Shown: positions 27,458 through 34,725 of the stretch, one piece after another
Layout of the letters: every line of letters starts with the position of its first letter
Numbering within the stretch: the stretch's first letter is position 1
Origin: Pacificimonas sp963710205
GTDB taxonomy: Bacteria; Pseudomonadota; Alphaproteobacteria; Sphingomonadales; Sphingomonadaceae
Length of the DNA: 64,000 nt
Assembly: GCA_963710205.1 (NCBI GenBank)
Contig: CAVPZG010000001.1
Span: 265,529-329,528, forward strand
Reading direction: 5' to 3'
Position numbers and translations under genes: made by a program
Notes under the pieces: generated by a model
Databases searched by the model: none
What the model was told of the DNA's origin: nothing
What the model saw: the letters and a program-made list of their open reading frames with translations, nothing else

Positions 27458-27961
27458 TTGAGCGCGAAAACCGTCTGGAACGGCGAGTATATCGAAGTCG
27501 TCAAGGACGGGACGTGGGAATATGTGAACCGCGCCAGGGGACTGGGCGCGGCGGTCATTATCGCGGTCACCGACGACGATGAACTTGTGCTGATCGAGGA
27601 GTATCGCGTGCCCTTGGGGCGTTACTGCCTGGGCTTTCCGGCGGGAATTGTCGGCGACGACATTGCGGGTGAGGATCCGGCGGAAAGCGCGCGGCGGGAA
27701 CTGGAGGAGGAGACCGGCTATCGCGCGGCGCATATGGACGCGATCGCCGACTTCGCCTCGTCGCCCGGACTGACCTCGGAAAGCTTTACGCTGTTCCGCG
27801 CGCGCGGGCTGCGGAAGGTCGGGGCCGGCGGCGGTGTGGAGGGAGAGGATATCCGCGTCCACCTCGTTCCGCTTGCCGATACGGAAATCTTTGTCAGCGA
27901 CGCGTCGGCCCGCGGTGTCGCCCTTGACGTCAAGCTGATCGCCTGCCTGCGGCTTTTGTGA
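27458..27961 (+). CDS. NUDIX hydrolase (ADP-ribose pyrophosphatase type)
   Basis: A 167 aa enzyme with an intact NUDIX box: GIVGDDIAGEDP...SARRELEEETGY, in which the REL-EEETG part binds the metal. NUDIX enzymes hydrolyse nucleoside diphosphates linked to X. The long preceding strand (LVLIEEYRVPLGRYCLGFPAG) fits ADP-ribose/ADP-sugar pyrophosphatases. No ATG fits, and the best start is TTG at 27458, directly after the DUF4870 stop; a reading from 27413 would overlap that gene. The substrate is inferred. Confidence 0.82.
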   Translation: MSAKTVWNGEYIEVVKDGTWEYVNRARGLGAAVIIAVTDDDELVLIEEYRVPLGRYCLGFPAGIVGDDIAGEDPAESARRELEEETGYRAAHMDAIADFASSPGLTSESFTLFRARGLRKVGAGGGVEGEDIRVHLVPLADTEIFVSDASARGVALDVKLIACLRLL

Positions 27962-27999
27962 TGCTTGCCCTGCGCTAGGGCCTGTTTAGAGGAGACGGC

Positions 28000-28623
28000 A
28001 TGACCGATACTCCTTCCAATGGCGACCTCGTCTCCAACGCCGACCGCGACGCCGCCATCCCCGATGATGTTCTCGCTGCCATCCGCACGCTGCTCGAATG
28101 GACGGGAGACGATCCCGGCCGTGAAGGGCTGATCGACACGCCAGGTCGTGTGGCGCGGGCCTGGAAGGAATATTGCCAGGGCTATGAACAGGATCCGGGG
28201 ACGCACCTGGCCCGCACCTTTGAGGAGGTCGGCGGCTATGACGAGCTGGTGCTGCTGCGCGACATTCCCTTCCAATCGCACTGCGAGCATCACATGGCCC
28301 CGATCATCGGCAAGGCGCACATCGCCTACATGCCGAAAAGCCATGTCGTCGGCATTTCCAAGCTGGCGCGCGTCCTGCACGGCTTTGCCCGCCGCCTGCA
28401 GGTGCAGGAACGGCTGACCGCCGAAGTGGCCGACTGCATCTGGCAGGGACTGAAACCGCAGGGCGTTGCCGTCGTCATCGAAGCGACCCATGCCTGCATG
28501 ACCGCACGCGGCGTCCGCACACCGGGCGTTACGATGACGACATCGCGCATGATGGGCTGTTTCAAGGATGACGAGAAAAGCCGCAAGGAAGTCCTCACCC
28601 TGATGGGTGTTGCCGAGCGCTAG
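28000..28623 (+). CDS. folE: GTP cyclohydrolase I
   Basis: This 207 aa enzyme converts GTP to dihydroneopterin triphosphate, the first step of folate synthesis. The zinc ligands are visible in QSHCEHHMAPIIGKAHIAYMP (Cys and His) and EATHACMTARGV (second Cys). The substrate-binding core is VGISKLARVLHGFARRLQVQERLT. The length and the ATG at 28000 (GGAGA upstream) are normal. folC lies 25 kb away, so the folate genes are not clustered. The 3' end is followed by the UbiB-like gene at 28633, 9 bases on. Confidence 0.96.
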   Translation: MTDTPSNGDLVSNADRDAAIPDDVLAAIRTLLEWTGDDPGREGLIDTPGRVARAWKEYCQGYEQDPGTHLARTFEEVGGYDELVLLRDIPFQSHCEHHMAPIIGKAHIAYMPKSHVVGISKLARVLHGFARRLQVQERLTAEVADCIWQGLKPQGVAVVIEATHACMTARGVRTPGVTMTTSRMMGCFKDDEKSRKEVLTLMGVAER

Positions 28624-28632
28624 GCGCGCGCC

Positions 28633-29964
28633 ATGGACGATGATAGCAAAGCCCCCGGTCGTGCCGTCCCAAGCGGGCGACTGTCCCGGCTGGGAAGTTT
28701 TGGAAAGCTGGCAGCGGGCGTTGCTGGCGGCATGGCGTCAGAGGGCGCAAGGCGGCTGGCAGCGGGAGAGCGGCCCCGCCTGAGCGATGTGATGCTGACA
28801 CCGGGCAATGCCATGAAGGTGGCGAACCAGCTGGCGCATCTGCGGGGCGCGGCGATGAAGCTGGGCCAGATGATTTCCATGGACGCGGGCGACATGCTGC
28901 CCGCCGAACTGAGTGCCATCCTGTCGCGCCTGCGCGACAACGCCACGCACATGCCGCCGCAGCAGCTACAGAAAGTGCTGGCAAAGGAGTGGGGGGCGGA
29001 CTGGCGAAGGCGCTTCAAGCGCTTCAGCCCGCGCCCCGTCGCCGCGGCGTCGATCGGCCAGGTTCACCGCGCGGAAACTCTCGACGGCCGCGACCTTGCC
29101 ATCAAGGTGCAATATCCGGGCGTCAGGCAGAGCATCGATTCCGACGTCGACAATGTGGCGACGCTGCTGCGGGTTTCGGGGCTGTTGCCGAAGGGCCTCG
29201 ATCTCACGCCGCTCCTCGCCGAAGCGAAGACGCAGCTGCACGAGGAAGCCGACTATCTGCGCGAGGGCGGGCAGATGCGGGCCTATCGCGCGCGGCTGGC
29301 GGAGGAGGATGGCTTCGTCGTGCCTGAACTTGATGAGGAATTCACGACGGCAAACACGCTCGCCATGAGCTTCATCGAAGGCGTCTCCGTGGAATCGCTG
29401 GAAACGGCACCGCAGGCCGAGCGCGACCGCGTGATGGCGCGGCTGATCGACCTCGTCCTGCGCGAACTGTTTGAATTCGGCGTCATGCAGACCGACCCGA
29501 ACTTCGCCAATTACCGTTATCAACCGGAGGGCGGAAAGCTTGTCCTCCTGGACTTTGGCGCCACCCGCGCCGTCGATGCGGACACGGTGGACGGCTATGC
29601 GGGGATGCTGCGCGCCTTTCTGGCAGGCGAACGCGATGCGGCCCGGGAGGCGGCCATTTCCGCGGGTTTCCTGGGACGTACCGCCGCCGACCGACACCGC
29701 GCGTTGATCGACCGGATGATCGATGTCGTCCTGGCCGAACTGGGCAAGGACGGGCCGTTCGATTTCGGCGACCGGGCATTTGTCGGCGTCCTCAGCGAGC
29801 AGGGCATGGCGCTGGCGAAGGACCGCGCGACCTGGCATCTGCCTCCTGCGGGACTGATCTTTGTCCAGCGCAAGATCAGCGGCACGGCGCTTCTCGGTGC
29901 GCGCCTGAAGGCCCGCGTCGATATACGCACGATGGTGAACGCGCGTCTGGCAGACGTCGGCTAG
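28633..29964 (+). CDS. ABC1/UbiB-family atypical kinase
   Basis: A 443 aa protein of the ABC1/AarF/UbiB/ADCK family. The KxGQ motif is present (AAMKLGQMISMDAGDMLP). The nucleotide-binding loop is PVAAASIGQVHRAETLDGRDLAIKVQYPG, and LVLLDFGATRAVDADT is the Asp-Phe-Gly segment. The family acts as small-molecule ATPases or kinases supporting ubiquinone metabolism. No membrane anchor is seen at the C-terminus, unlike E. coli UbiB, which places it with soluble homologues. It converges on the dienelactone hydrolase gene with a 4 bp overlap. Confidence 0.85.
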   Translation: MDDDSKAPGRAVPSGRLSRLGSFGKLAAGVAGGMASEGARRLAAGERPRLSDVMLTPGNAMKVANQLAHLRGAAMKLGQMISMDAGDMLPAELSAILSRLRDNATHMPPQQLQKVLAKEWGADWRRRFKRFSPRPVAAASIGQVHRAETLDGRDLAIKVQYPGVRQSIDSDVDNVATLLRVSGLLPKGLDLTPLLAEAKTQLHEEADYLREGGQMRAYRARLAEEDGFVVPELDEEFTTANTLAMSFIEGVSVESLETAPQAERDRVMARLIDLVLRELFEFGVMQTDPNFANYRYQPEGGKLVLLDFGATRAVDADTVDGYAGMLRAFLAGERDAAREAAISAGFLGRTAADRHRALIDRMIDVVLAELGKDGPFDFGDRAFVGVLSEQGMALAKDRATWHLPPAGLIFVQRKISGTALLGARLKARVDIRTMVNARLADVG

Positions 29965-30848
29965 ACCAGCATTCGCCGGAAAAAATCCATCGTCCTGACC
30001 CAGGACAGCGTCGCCGCCGCCTCGTCATAGCGCGGGGTCGAGTCATTGTGGAAGCCGTGGTTGACGCCCGGATAGATATGCGCGCTGTAGGTCTTGCCGT
30101 TCGCCAGCAGCGCAGCCTCGTAGTCCGGCCAGCCGGCATTGATCCGCTCGTCAAGACCTGCATATTGCATCATGAGCGGCGCCCTGATGGCGGGGACTTC
30201 GTCCGCCGTCGGCTGGCGGCCATAATAAGGGACGCCCGCGCCAAGGTCCGGCTGAGAAACGGCGAGCGCGTTGACCACGCCGCCGCCGTAACAGAAGCCG
30301 ACCGCGCCGACCCTGCCTGTCGACCGATCATGATCGCGCAGGGTGCGATAGGCGGCGAAGAAATCCTCCATCAGCCTAGCGCCATCGAGACTGCGCTGCA
30401 TCTCGCGGCCTTCGTCATCGGTGCCGGGATAACCGCCAAGCGAAGACAGGCCATCCGGGGCAAGCGCCAGAAAGCCGGCCTTCGCCGTGCGGCGTGCCAC
30501 ATCCTCGATATAGGGGTTCAGTCCGCGATTTTCATGGATGACCAGGACTGCTGGCAGCTTGCCCTGGGTGGCGGCCGGACGCGCCATCAGGCCGGACATG
30601 CTGCCATGCCCGTCCGGGCTGGCGAACGTCACGCGCTCCGTAACAATCGCCGGATCGTCGGGCTCAACCTGCCGCGCCATCGCATAATCGGGCTTCAGCT
30701 GGTCGAACAGCATCGCGCCCGTGACTCCTGCGGCCGCATATTTCGTCGCGCCGGACAGAAACGCCCGTTTGGACAGCTTCCCGTGCACATAGCCATCGAA
30801 CATTTCGAGGATACGGGGATGAAAGTCCTTCGCGCGCATTCTGGTCAT
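29961..30848 (-). CDS. Dienelactone hydrolase family protein
   Basis: This 295 aa alpha/beta hydrolase has a pre-domain (MARQVEPDDPAIVTERVTFASPDGHGSMSGLMARP), VLVIHENRGLNPYIEDVARR and the nucleophile elbow GAVGFCYGGGVVNALA with a Cys as in dienelactone hydrolases. YAGLDERINAG and HIYPGVNHGFHNDS give the Asp and His. The region AFLSGATKYAAAGVTGAMLFDQ resembles a Tat-type or lipoprotein leader, so export is possible. It is the last gene of a four-gene operon: its ATG shares one base with the TGA of the dehydratase-like gene. The substrate is unknown; the operon suggests a CoA-linked or lactone-type compound. Confidence 0.85.
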   Translation of the reverse strand: MTRMRAKDFHPRILEMFDGYVHGKLSKRAFLSGATKYAAAGVTGAMLFDQLKPDYAMARQVEPDDPAIVTERVTFASPDGHGSMSGLMARPAATQGKLPAVLVIHENRGLNPYIEDVARRTAKAGFLALAPDGLSSLGGYPGTDDEGREMQRSLDGARLMEDFFAAYRTLRDHDRSTGRVGAVGFCYGGGVVNALAVSQPDLGAGVPYYGRQPTADEVPAIRAPLMMQYAGLDERINAGWPDYEAALLANGKTYSAHIYPGVNHGFHNDSTPRYDEAAATLSWVRTMDFFRRMLV

Positions 30849-32359
30849 CAGTCCCTGTCCTCCACGATACCGGCAAGGTCCTTCGCATAGCCCTGCTTGC
30901 GCTTCACATCCATCTGCCTTGCGATCTGAATCCGCTGTGCCTGCGGACTGCCGGCACCGTGCAGGCTTTCGGTCAGGTAACCGACAGCGTTCCTGCCAAG
31001 CGTCATATTCTCGATGAGGCGGAGCATGCGCTGGCGGTGCTCGACCGGGACGCCGTCGACGCCCTTCATATATTTCCGCAGGATCGGACCGGCGATGTCA
31101 TGATCGAAATCCTGCTGCGATGGCATGGTGACGACGATGCCGCCCGCTATGTCCTGCGCCAGGCGGCTGATCTCATAGGGAAAGCGCGTTACGTTATGCT
31201 TGCAGACATTGGACAGCATCGCGTCATTCATCACCGCGCCTGACGGCAGCGGCTTGGCTTCGTGACTGGAGGCAATGCCGGAGGAAAAGATGGTTTCGTT
31301 GAGATGCGTCATTTCAACGAGCTTGTCCTTGATATGACTGGCTTTCTCAGCGCCGTTCATTTCGGCGATGGCGCTGGCCGCACCCACCATGACGTCACCC
31401 AGACCGGTTTTGCAGACATAGGAGGCACGGTGGTAGGCGGTGAACCGCGCCACCATCTCCTGCGCGAATTCATATTCGCCGTCCATCAGCACATGTTCCC
31501 ACGGGATGAACACATCCTCGAACACGGTCAGCGTTTCCTGTCCGCCGAACTTCGCATTGCCCTTGTCGATATCGCCCGCCTCGAACGCGCGCATGTCGCA
31601 GCTCTGGCGGCCATAGATGAAGCTGATGCCGTCGGCATCAACCGGAACCAGTCCGACAACGGCATAGTCCCTGTCCTCCGGCCCCAGGTTCATGGTTGGC
31701 ATGACCGCGATCCAGTGCGAATTCAGCCCGCCCGTCATGTGCGCCTTCGCACCGGTGATGTAGAGGCCGCGCTCCGTCCGGCGGGTCACGTGCAGGAACA
31801 TGTCGGGATCGGTCTGCTCGTGCGGGCGCTTCGACCGGTCGCCTTTCGGGTCCGTCATGCCAGCGCCGATAATGATATTGCGTCTCTGCGCTTCGCCCAG
31901 AAAGGCGAGGAACCGCTGGTGATAGTCCGTGCCGTGTTCGCGGTCGATGTCATAGGTGATCGAGTGGAGGACGCTGACCGTATCGAGCCCGGCGCAGCGC
32001 TGGAAACAGGTGCCGGTCAGCTGGCCAAGCCGGCGCTGCATGCGGTTCTTCCGCACCAGCTGTTCCGGCGCGGTCGGCACATGCAGGAAACGGTTCACGC
32101 GCGCGCCCACAATATCCGAATATTCCGTCGCCAGGTCGGGGTCGCTGTCCGCCAGGTCGTAGGTCGCCTTCAATGCGTTGATCGATGGACGGATCATGGG
32201 GTTGTCGACAGGTTCCGGGACCTGTTCCCCGAACAGCCAGACGGTCAGTCCGCGCCCGCGCAGGCTTTCGATATAGTCATCGCCCGTCACGATGTTCGGC
32301 ATGCGCGCGATGCGGGCGGCGGCGCTTTCCTCCCGCTCGGATTTCGGTACGACGTTCAT
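30848..32359 (-). CDS. 4-hydroxybutyryl-CoA dehydratase / HpaB superfamily protein
   Basis: This 503 aa flavoprotein-fold enzyme belongs to the HpaB superfamily. Residues Cys118 and Cys122 (TCFQRC) form a C-x3-C pair, and His310 with Cys316 (YHRASYVC) form a second pair. 4-Hydroxybutyryl-CoA dehydratase binds a [4Fe-4S] cluster through two Cys, a His and a Cys in the same order, whereas flavin-only HpaB monooxygenases lack them. The His-Cys spacing here is one shorter than the published 292/299 numbering. The rest of the family core is present (ITGAKAHMTGGLNSHW, TVFEDVFIPWEHVLM). Annotation as a 4-hydroxyphenylacetate 3-hydroxylase would be misleading. The 5' end overlaps the cytochrome gene by 4 bp (ATGA). 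Confidence 0.8.
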   Translation of the reverse strand: MNVVPKSEREESAAARIARMPNIVTGDDYIESLRGRGLTVWLFGEQVPEPVDNPMIRPSINALKATYDLADSDPDLATEYSDIVGARVNRFLHVPTAPEQLVRKNRMQRRLGQLTGTCFQRCAGLDTVSVLHSITYDIDREHGTDYHQRFLAFLGEAQRRNIIIGAGMTDPKGDRSKRPHEQTDPDMFLHVTRRTERGLYITGAKAHMTGGLNSHWIAVMPTMNLGPEDRDYAVVGLVPVDADGISFIYGRQSCDMRAFEAGDIDKGNAKFGGQETLTVFEDVFIPWEHVLMDGEYEFAQEMVARFTAYHRASYVCKTGLGDVMVGAASAIAEMNGAEKASHIKDKLVEMTHLNETIFSSGIASSHEAKPLPSGAVMNDAMLSNVCKHNVTRFPYEISRLAQDIAGGIVVTMPSQQDFDHDIAGPILRKYMKGVDGVPVEHRQRMLRLIENMTLGRNAVGYLTESLHGAGSPQAQRIQIARQMDVKRKQGYAKDLAGIVEDRD

Positions 32360-33381
32360 TTCATGTCCTTTATCCAGGCACGCACAAGGCTGACGGCCTC
32401 GTCGTGCCGCTGGGTGCGGGCGAGTTCAGGCATCATGACGCCCGTTTCGGTGGATTCCATGCGATAGAGCAGGATGGAGGCATCGGGATCACCAGGTTTG
32501 ATGGCAACCATGCGGCCGCCCGATCCGCGGCCCGCCGCGACCGGTGCCTTGTTGACGCCCAGATTTGCGCCAGCGGGCGTTTCCCAGGTCAGAAACAGGC
32601 CGGAGTTCGAGGCAGGACCTGCCGGTTGGTGGCAATGACCGCAGTTTATATCGAGATAGGCGCGGGCGCGGGCGTCGACACTGGCCTGTTCGTCCCGCCA
32701 GTCTGGAATGGCCGCCGAATCCACGGGCACACCTGTCAACAGGCCAAGCCGCGTCAGGCGCGTCAGGTTGTTCTCGCCCTCGAAGATCCCGTTCAGATTT
32801 CGCGCCTTGGGGCCAATTGGCATCAGCTCGCCGTCCACCGAATGGCATCCCTTGCACTGGTTGACATTGGGAACGCGCCAGGTGAGCGCGAGGGGAGCGC
32901 CCTTTGCGTCGCGCCCCGCGACGTCGACATGCGCTCCGGCTTTTTTCAGCGTCGCCTTTCGATTGGCGTCATCCCAGACATATGGCCAGGCCTTCCAGCC
33001 ATCCGCCTGTTTCACAAGAAGCCGCGTTTCGATAAGCCCTAGCGTACCGTCGGCGCGGGTGAAGCCGAAATGCTTCACCATGGCGCTGCCGACCGGGAAC
33101 GCGAGCAGGCCGTCGCCTTCATAGGTGAGCGTCTTGCCACCGGGCACATAGACATAGCGCGCCTTTTCCGCATGGTCGGAAAAGAGCGCGCTGTTGAGGC
33201 CGTATTTCACGACGCGCGATGCGGGTCTCGACATGGCGGCATCGAAAAAGAGGCCGTAATCCGCGAAGTCCGCAGCGGGCATATCGGCCATAAGAGCGCG
33301 GTCATCGACCCTTGGCGATGGCGCGGCAGACATCAGCGCAAGCGCGCCGGCCATGAAAAGACAGGCCAGACCTTTCGTCAC
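32356..33381 (-). CDS. Diheme c-type cytochrome, SO_2930/HNE_0200 family
   Basis: A 341 aa exported protein with the signal peptide GLACLFMAGALALMSAAPSP. Two heme attachment sites are present: CKGCH (about residue 178) and CGHCH (about residue 249). The rest (SRVVKYGLNSALFSDHAEKARYVYVPGG, VKHFGFT) fits the HNE_0200/SO_2930 family (TIGR03806-like), described as always adjacent to a TIGR03805 beta-helix protein, which is exactly the neighbour here. A role in periplasmic electron transfer is inferred. It overlaps the dehydratase-like gene by 4 bp. Confidence 0.88.
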   Translation of the reverse strand: MTKGLACLFMAGALALMSAAPSPRVDDRALMADMPAADFADYGLFFDAAMSRPASRVVKYGLNSALFSDHAEKARYVYVPGGKTLTYEGDGLLAFPVGSAMVKHFGFTRADGTLGLIETRLLVKQADGWKAWPYVWDDANRKATLKKAGAHVDVAGRDAKGAPLALTWRVPNVNQCKGCHSVDGELMPIGPKARNLNGIFEGENNLTRLTRLGLLTGVPVDSAAIPDWRDEQASVDARARAYLDINCGHCHQPAGPASNSGLFLTWETPAGANLGVNKAPVAAGRGSGGRMVAIKPGDPDASILLYRMESTETGVMMPELARTQRHDEAVSLVRAWIKDMK

Positions 33382-33391
33382 GCCTTGCCAA

Positions 33392-34633
33392 TCATCGAAC
33401 GGCGAACTGATCGCCGCCCAGACCTGGCTGGTCGGCGGGCAGCTTCACCGGTTCCGGTTCGACGATCAGCGGACCGCCCGCCGTCTCAGCCATACCGATG
33501 TCGCCACCCGCGCGGTCATCACCCGCCTTGGCGAGCCCGAGTGACAGGGCCGGAACATCGAACGACATCGTGACGCGTTCCTCGACCAAGCTGTCACCAC
33601 GCAGGAAAGCCTCCGCACCGTCCCACAAGATCGGCGGGATCGTTCCACCCGCCGCCGCGGCGAGCTGGGTACCGCCATCGAATTTTGGATCGTCGCCGCC
33701 GCGCCCCATGATGTTGTCACGCACCACCACGTCGCGTGGCAGCGGATTGTAGCGCGCGTCGGTGAAGGGCTGGGTATAGCCGATAATCATCACCTGCGCC
33801 GAAGAATTTCCGTCCAGGACATTATCGAAGATATGAACATTGCGGTTCGCCATGACCATGATACCTAACCCCTGTGGTACAGAAGCGACGATATTGCCGG
33901 GACTTGCGAAATTTGGCGTATCGTTGTTGACGATCACATTATCGAAAATCCGCGTCGAATGCCCGCCGACTTTCGGCAGATCGGGCAAATCAAAGACGAG
34001 GATGCCGCCGGTGTTGCGAAAGGCGAGATTGCCATAGACATCGGCATTCGTACTGTTTTCGATTTCAATCCCCGCGACATTCATGTGCACGCGGTTGTTG
34101 CGGACGACGATATTGTCGGACTGGCCGACATATATGCCCGCATCGGAACAGGCGACGACTTCGCTGCCCTGGATCAGGATGTTCGTCGATTCCACCGGAT
34201 AAAAGCCATAGGCTCCATTTTCCGGATCCGGCCCATTGGTCCATTCCGCCCTGAGATTGTCGAACGTCAGGCGGTCGACACCCTTGGCCTTGATGGCGTC
34301 GCCGCGCGTGTCTTCAATTGCGAAGCCTGTCAGAAGGACGCCGTCCGAAGTGACGAGCAGTCCTTCGCCCGCGCCCGTCTGCCCCTTGAAGCTGAGAATG
34401 GTCGCATCGGGGCCATCACCGCGGATCGTGACATCATCAACATCGAGCGACAGGCCATCCGTCAGCTGATATGTCCCCGCCGCCAGATGCACGGTGTCAC
34501 CCGGCTTCGCCTCGATCAATGCGAGCTGAACGGTCTCCTGACTGTCATTCGAAGGTTCCACGTGAAACACTTCGGCGGCCAGCGGCGCGGACAGAAGCAG
34601 CGATAAGGCGGCGGCAGCAAGTTTCAGCATCAT
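33392..34633 (-). CDS. Parallel beta-helix repeat protein (TIGR03805-like), exported
   Basis: A 413 aa exported protein with signal peptide LKLAAAALSLLLSAPLAAE. The body is built of right-handed parallel beta-helix coils: NILIQGSEVVACSDAGIYVGQSDNIVVRNNRVHMNVAGIEIENS..., with regular D/N and V/I ladder positions. Such proteins bind or cleave polysaccharides, or act as scaffolds; no catalytic residue set is obvious. The paired beta-helix/diheme-cytochrome arrangement is a known two-gene operon in Shewanella and Hyphomonas. The gap to the cytochrome gene is 11 bases. The ATG at 34633 or 34630 is possible. Confidence 0.85.
   Translation of the reverse strand: MMLKLAAAALSLLLSAPLAAEVFHVEPSNDSQETVQLALIEAKPGDTVHLAAGTYQLTDGLSLDVDDVTIRGDGPDATILSFKGQTGAGEGLLVTSDGVLLTGFAIEDTRGDAIKAKGVDRLTFDNLRAEWTNGPDPENGAYGFYPVESTNILIQGSEVVACSDAGIYVGQSDNIVVRNNRVHMNVAGIEIENSTNADVYGNLAFRNTGGILVFDLPDLPKVGGHSTRIFDNVIVNNDTPNFASPGNIVASVPQGLGIMVMANRNVHIFDNVLDGNSSAQVMIIGYTQPFTDARYNPLPRDVVVRDNIMGRGGDDPKFDGGTQLAAAAGGTIPPILWDGAEAFLRGDSLVEERVTMSFDVPALSLGLAKAGDDRAGGDIGMAETAGGPLIVEPEPVKLPADQPGLGGDQFAVR
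34554..34569. other. Near-parS sequence inside the beta-helix gene (14/16)
   Basis: GGTTCCACGTGAAACA differs at two positions from the chromosomal parS consensus, keeping the whole right half. It lies within codons for VFHVEPS of the beta-helix gene, about 7 kb from the nearest perfect parS. It may be chance, because the codons are constrained. A weaker 13/16 match is at 22949-22964 in the CDF gene. Confidence 0.3.
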
Positions 34634-34725
34634 CGTCCCTCCCCAGAGACCCCCATTATATCATGGGCTGGACCATCGCACAAAAGCCGGCGACACTGTG
34701 CCCCTGCTTTGAGGGAGGCACGGAC

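Noticed and set aside
31262..32467. 401 aa plus-strand ORF antisense to the dehydratase-like gene
   Set aside because: Shadow frame of a well-supported gene; no domain is recognisable.
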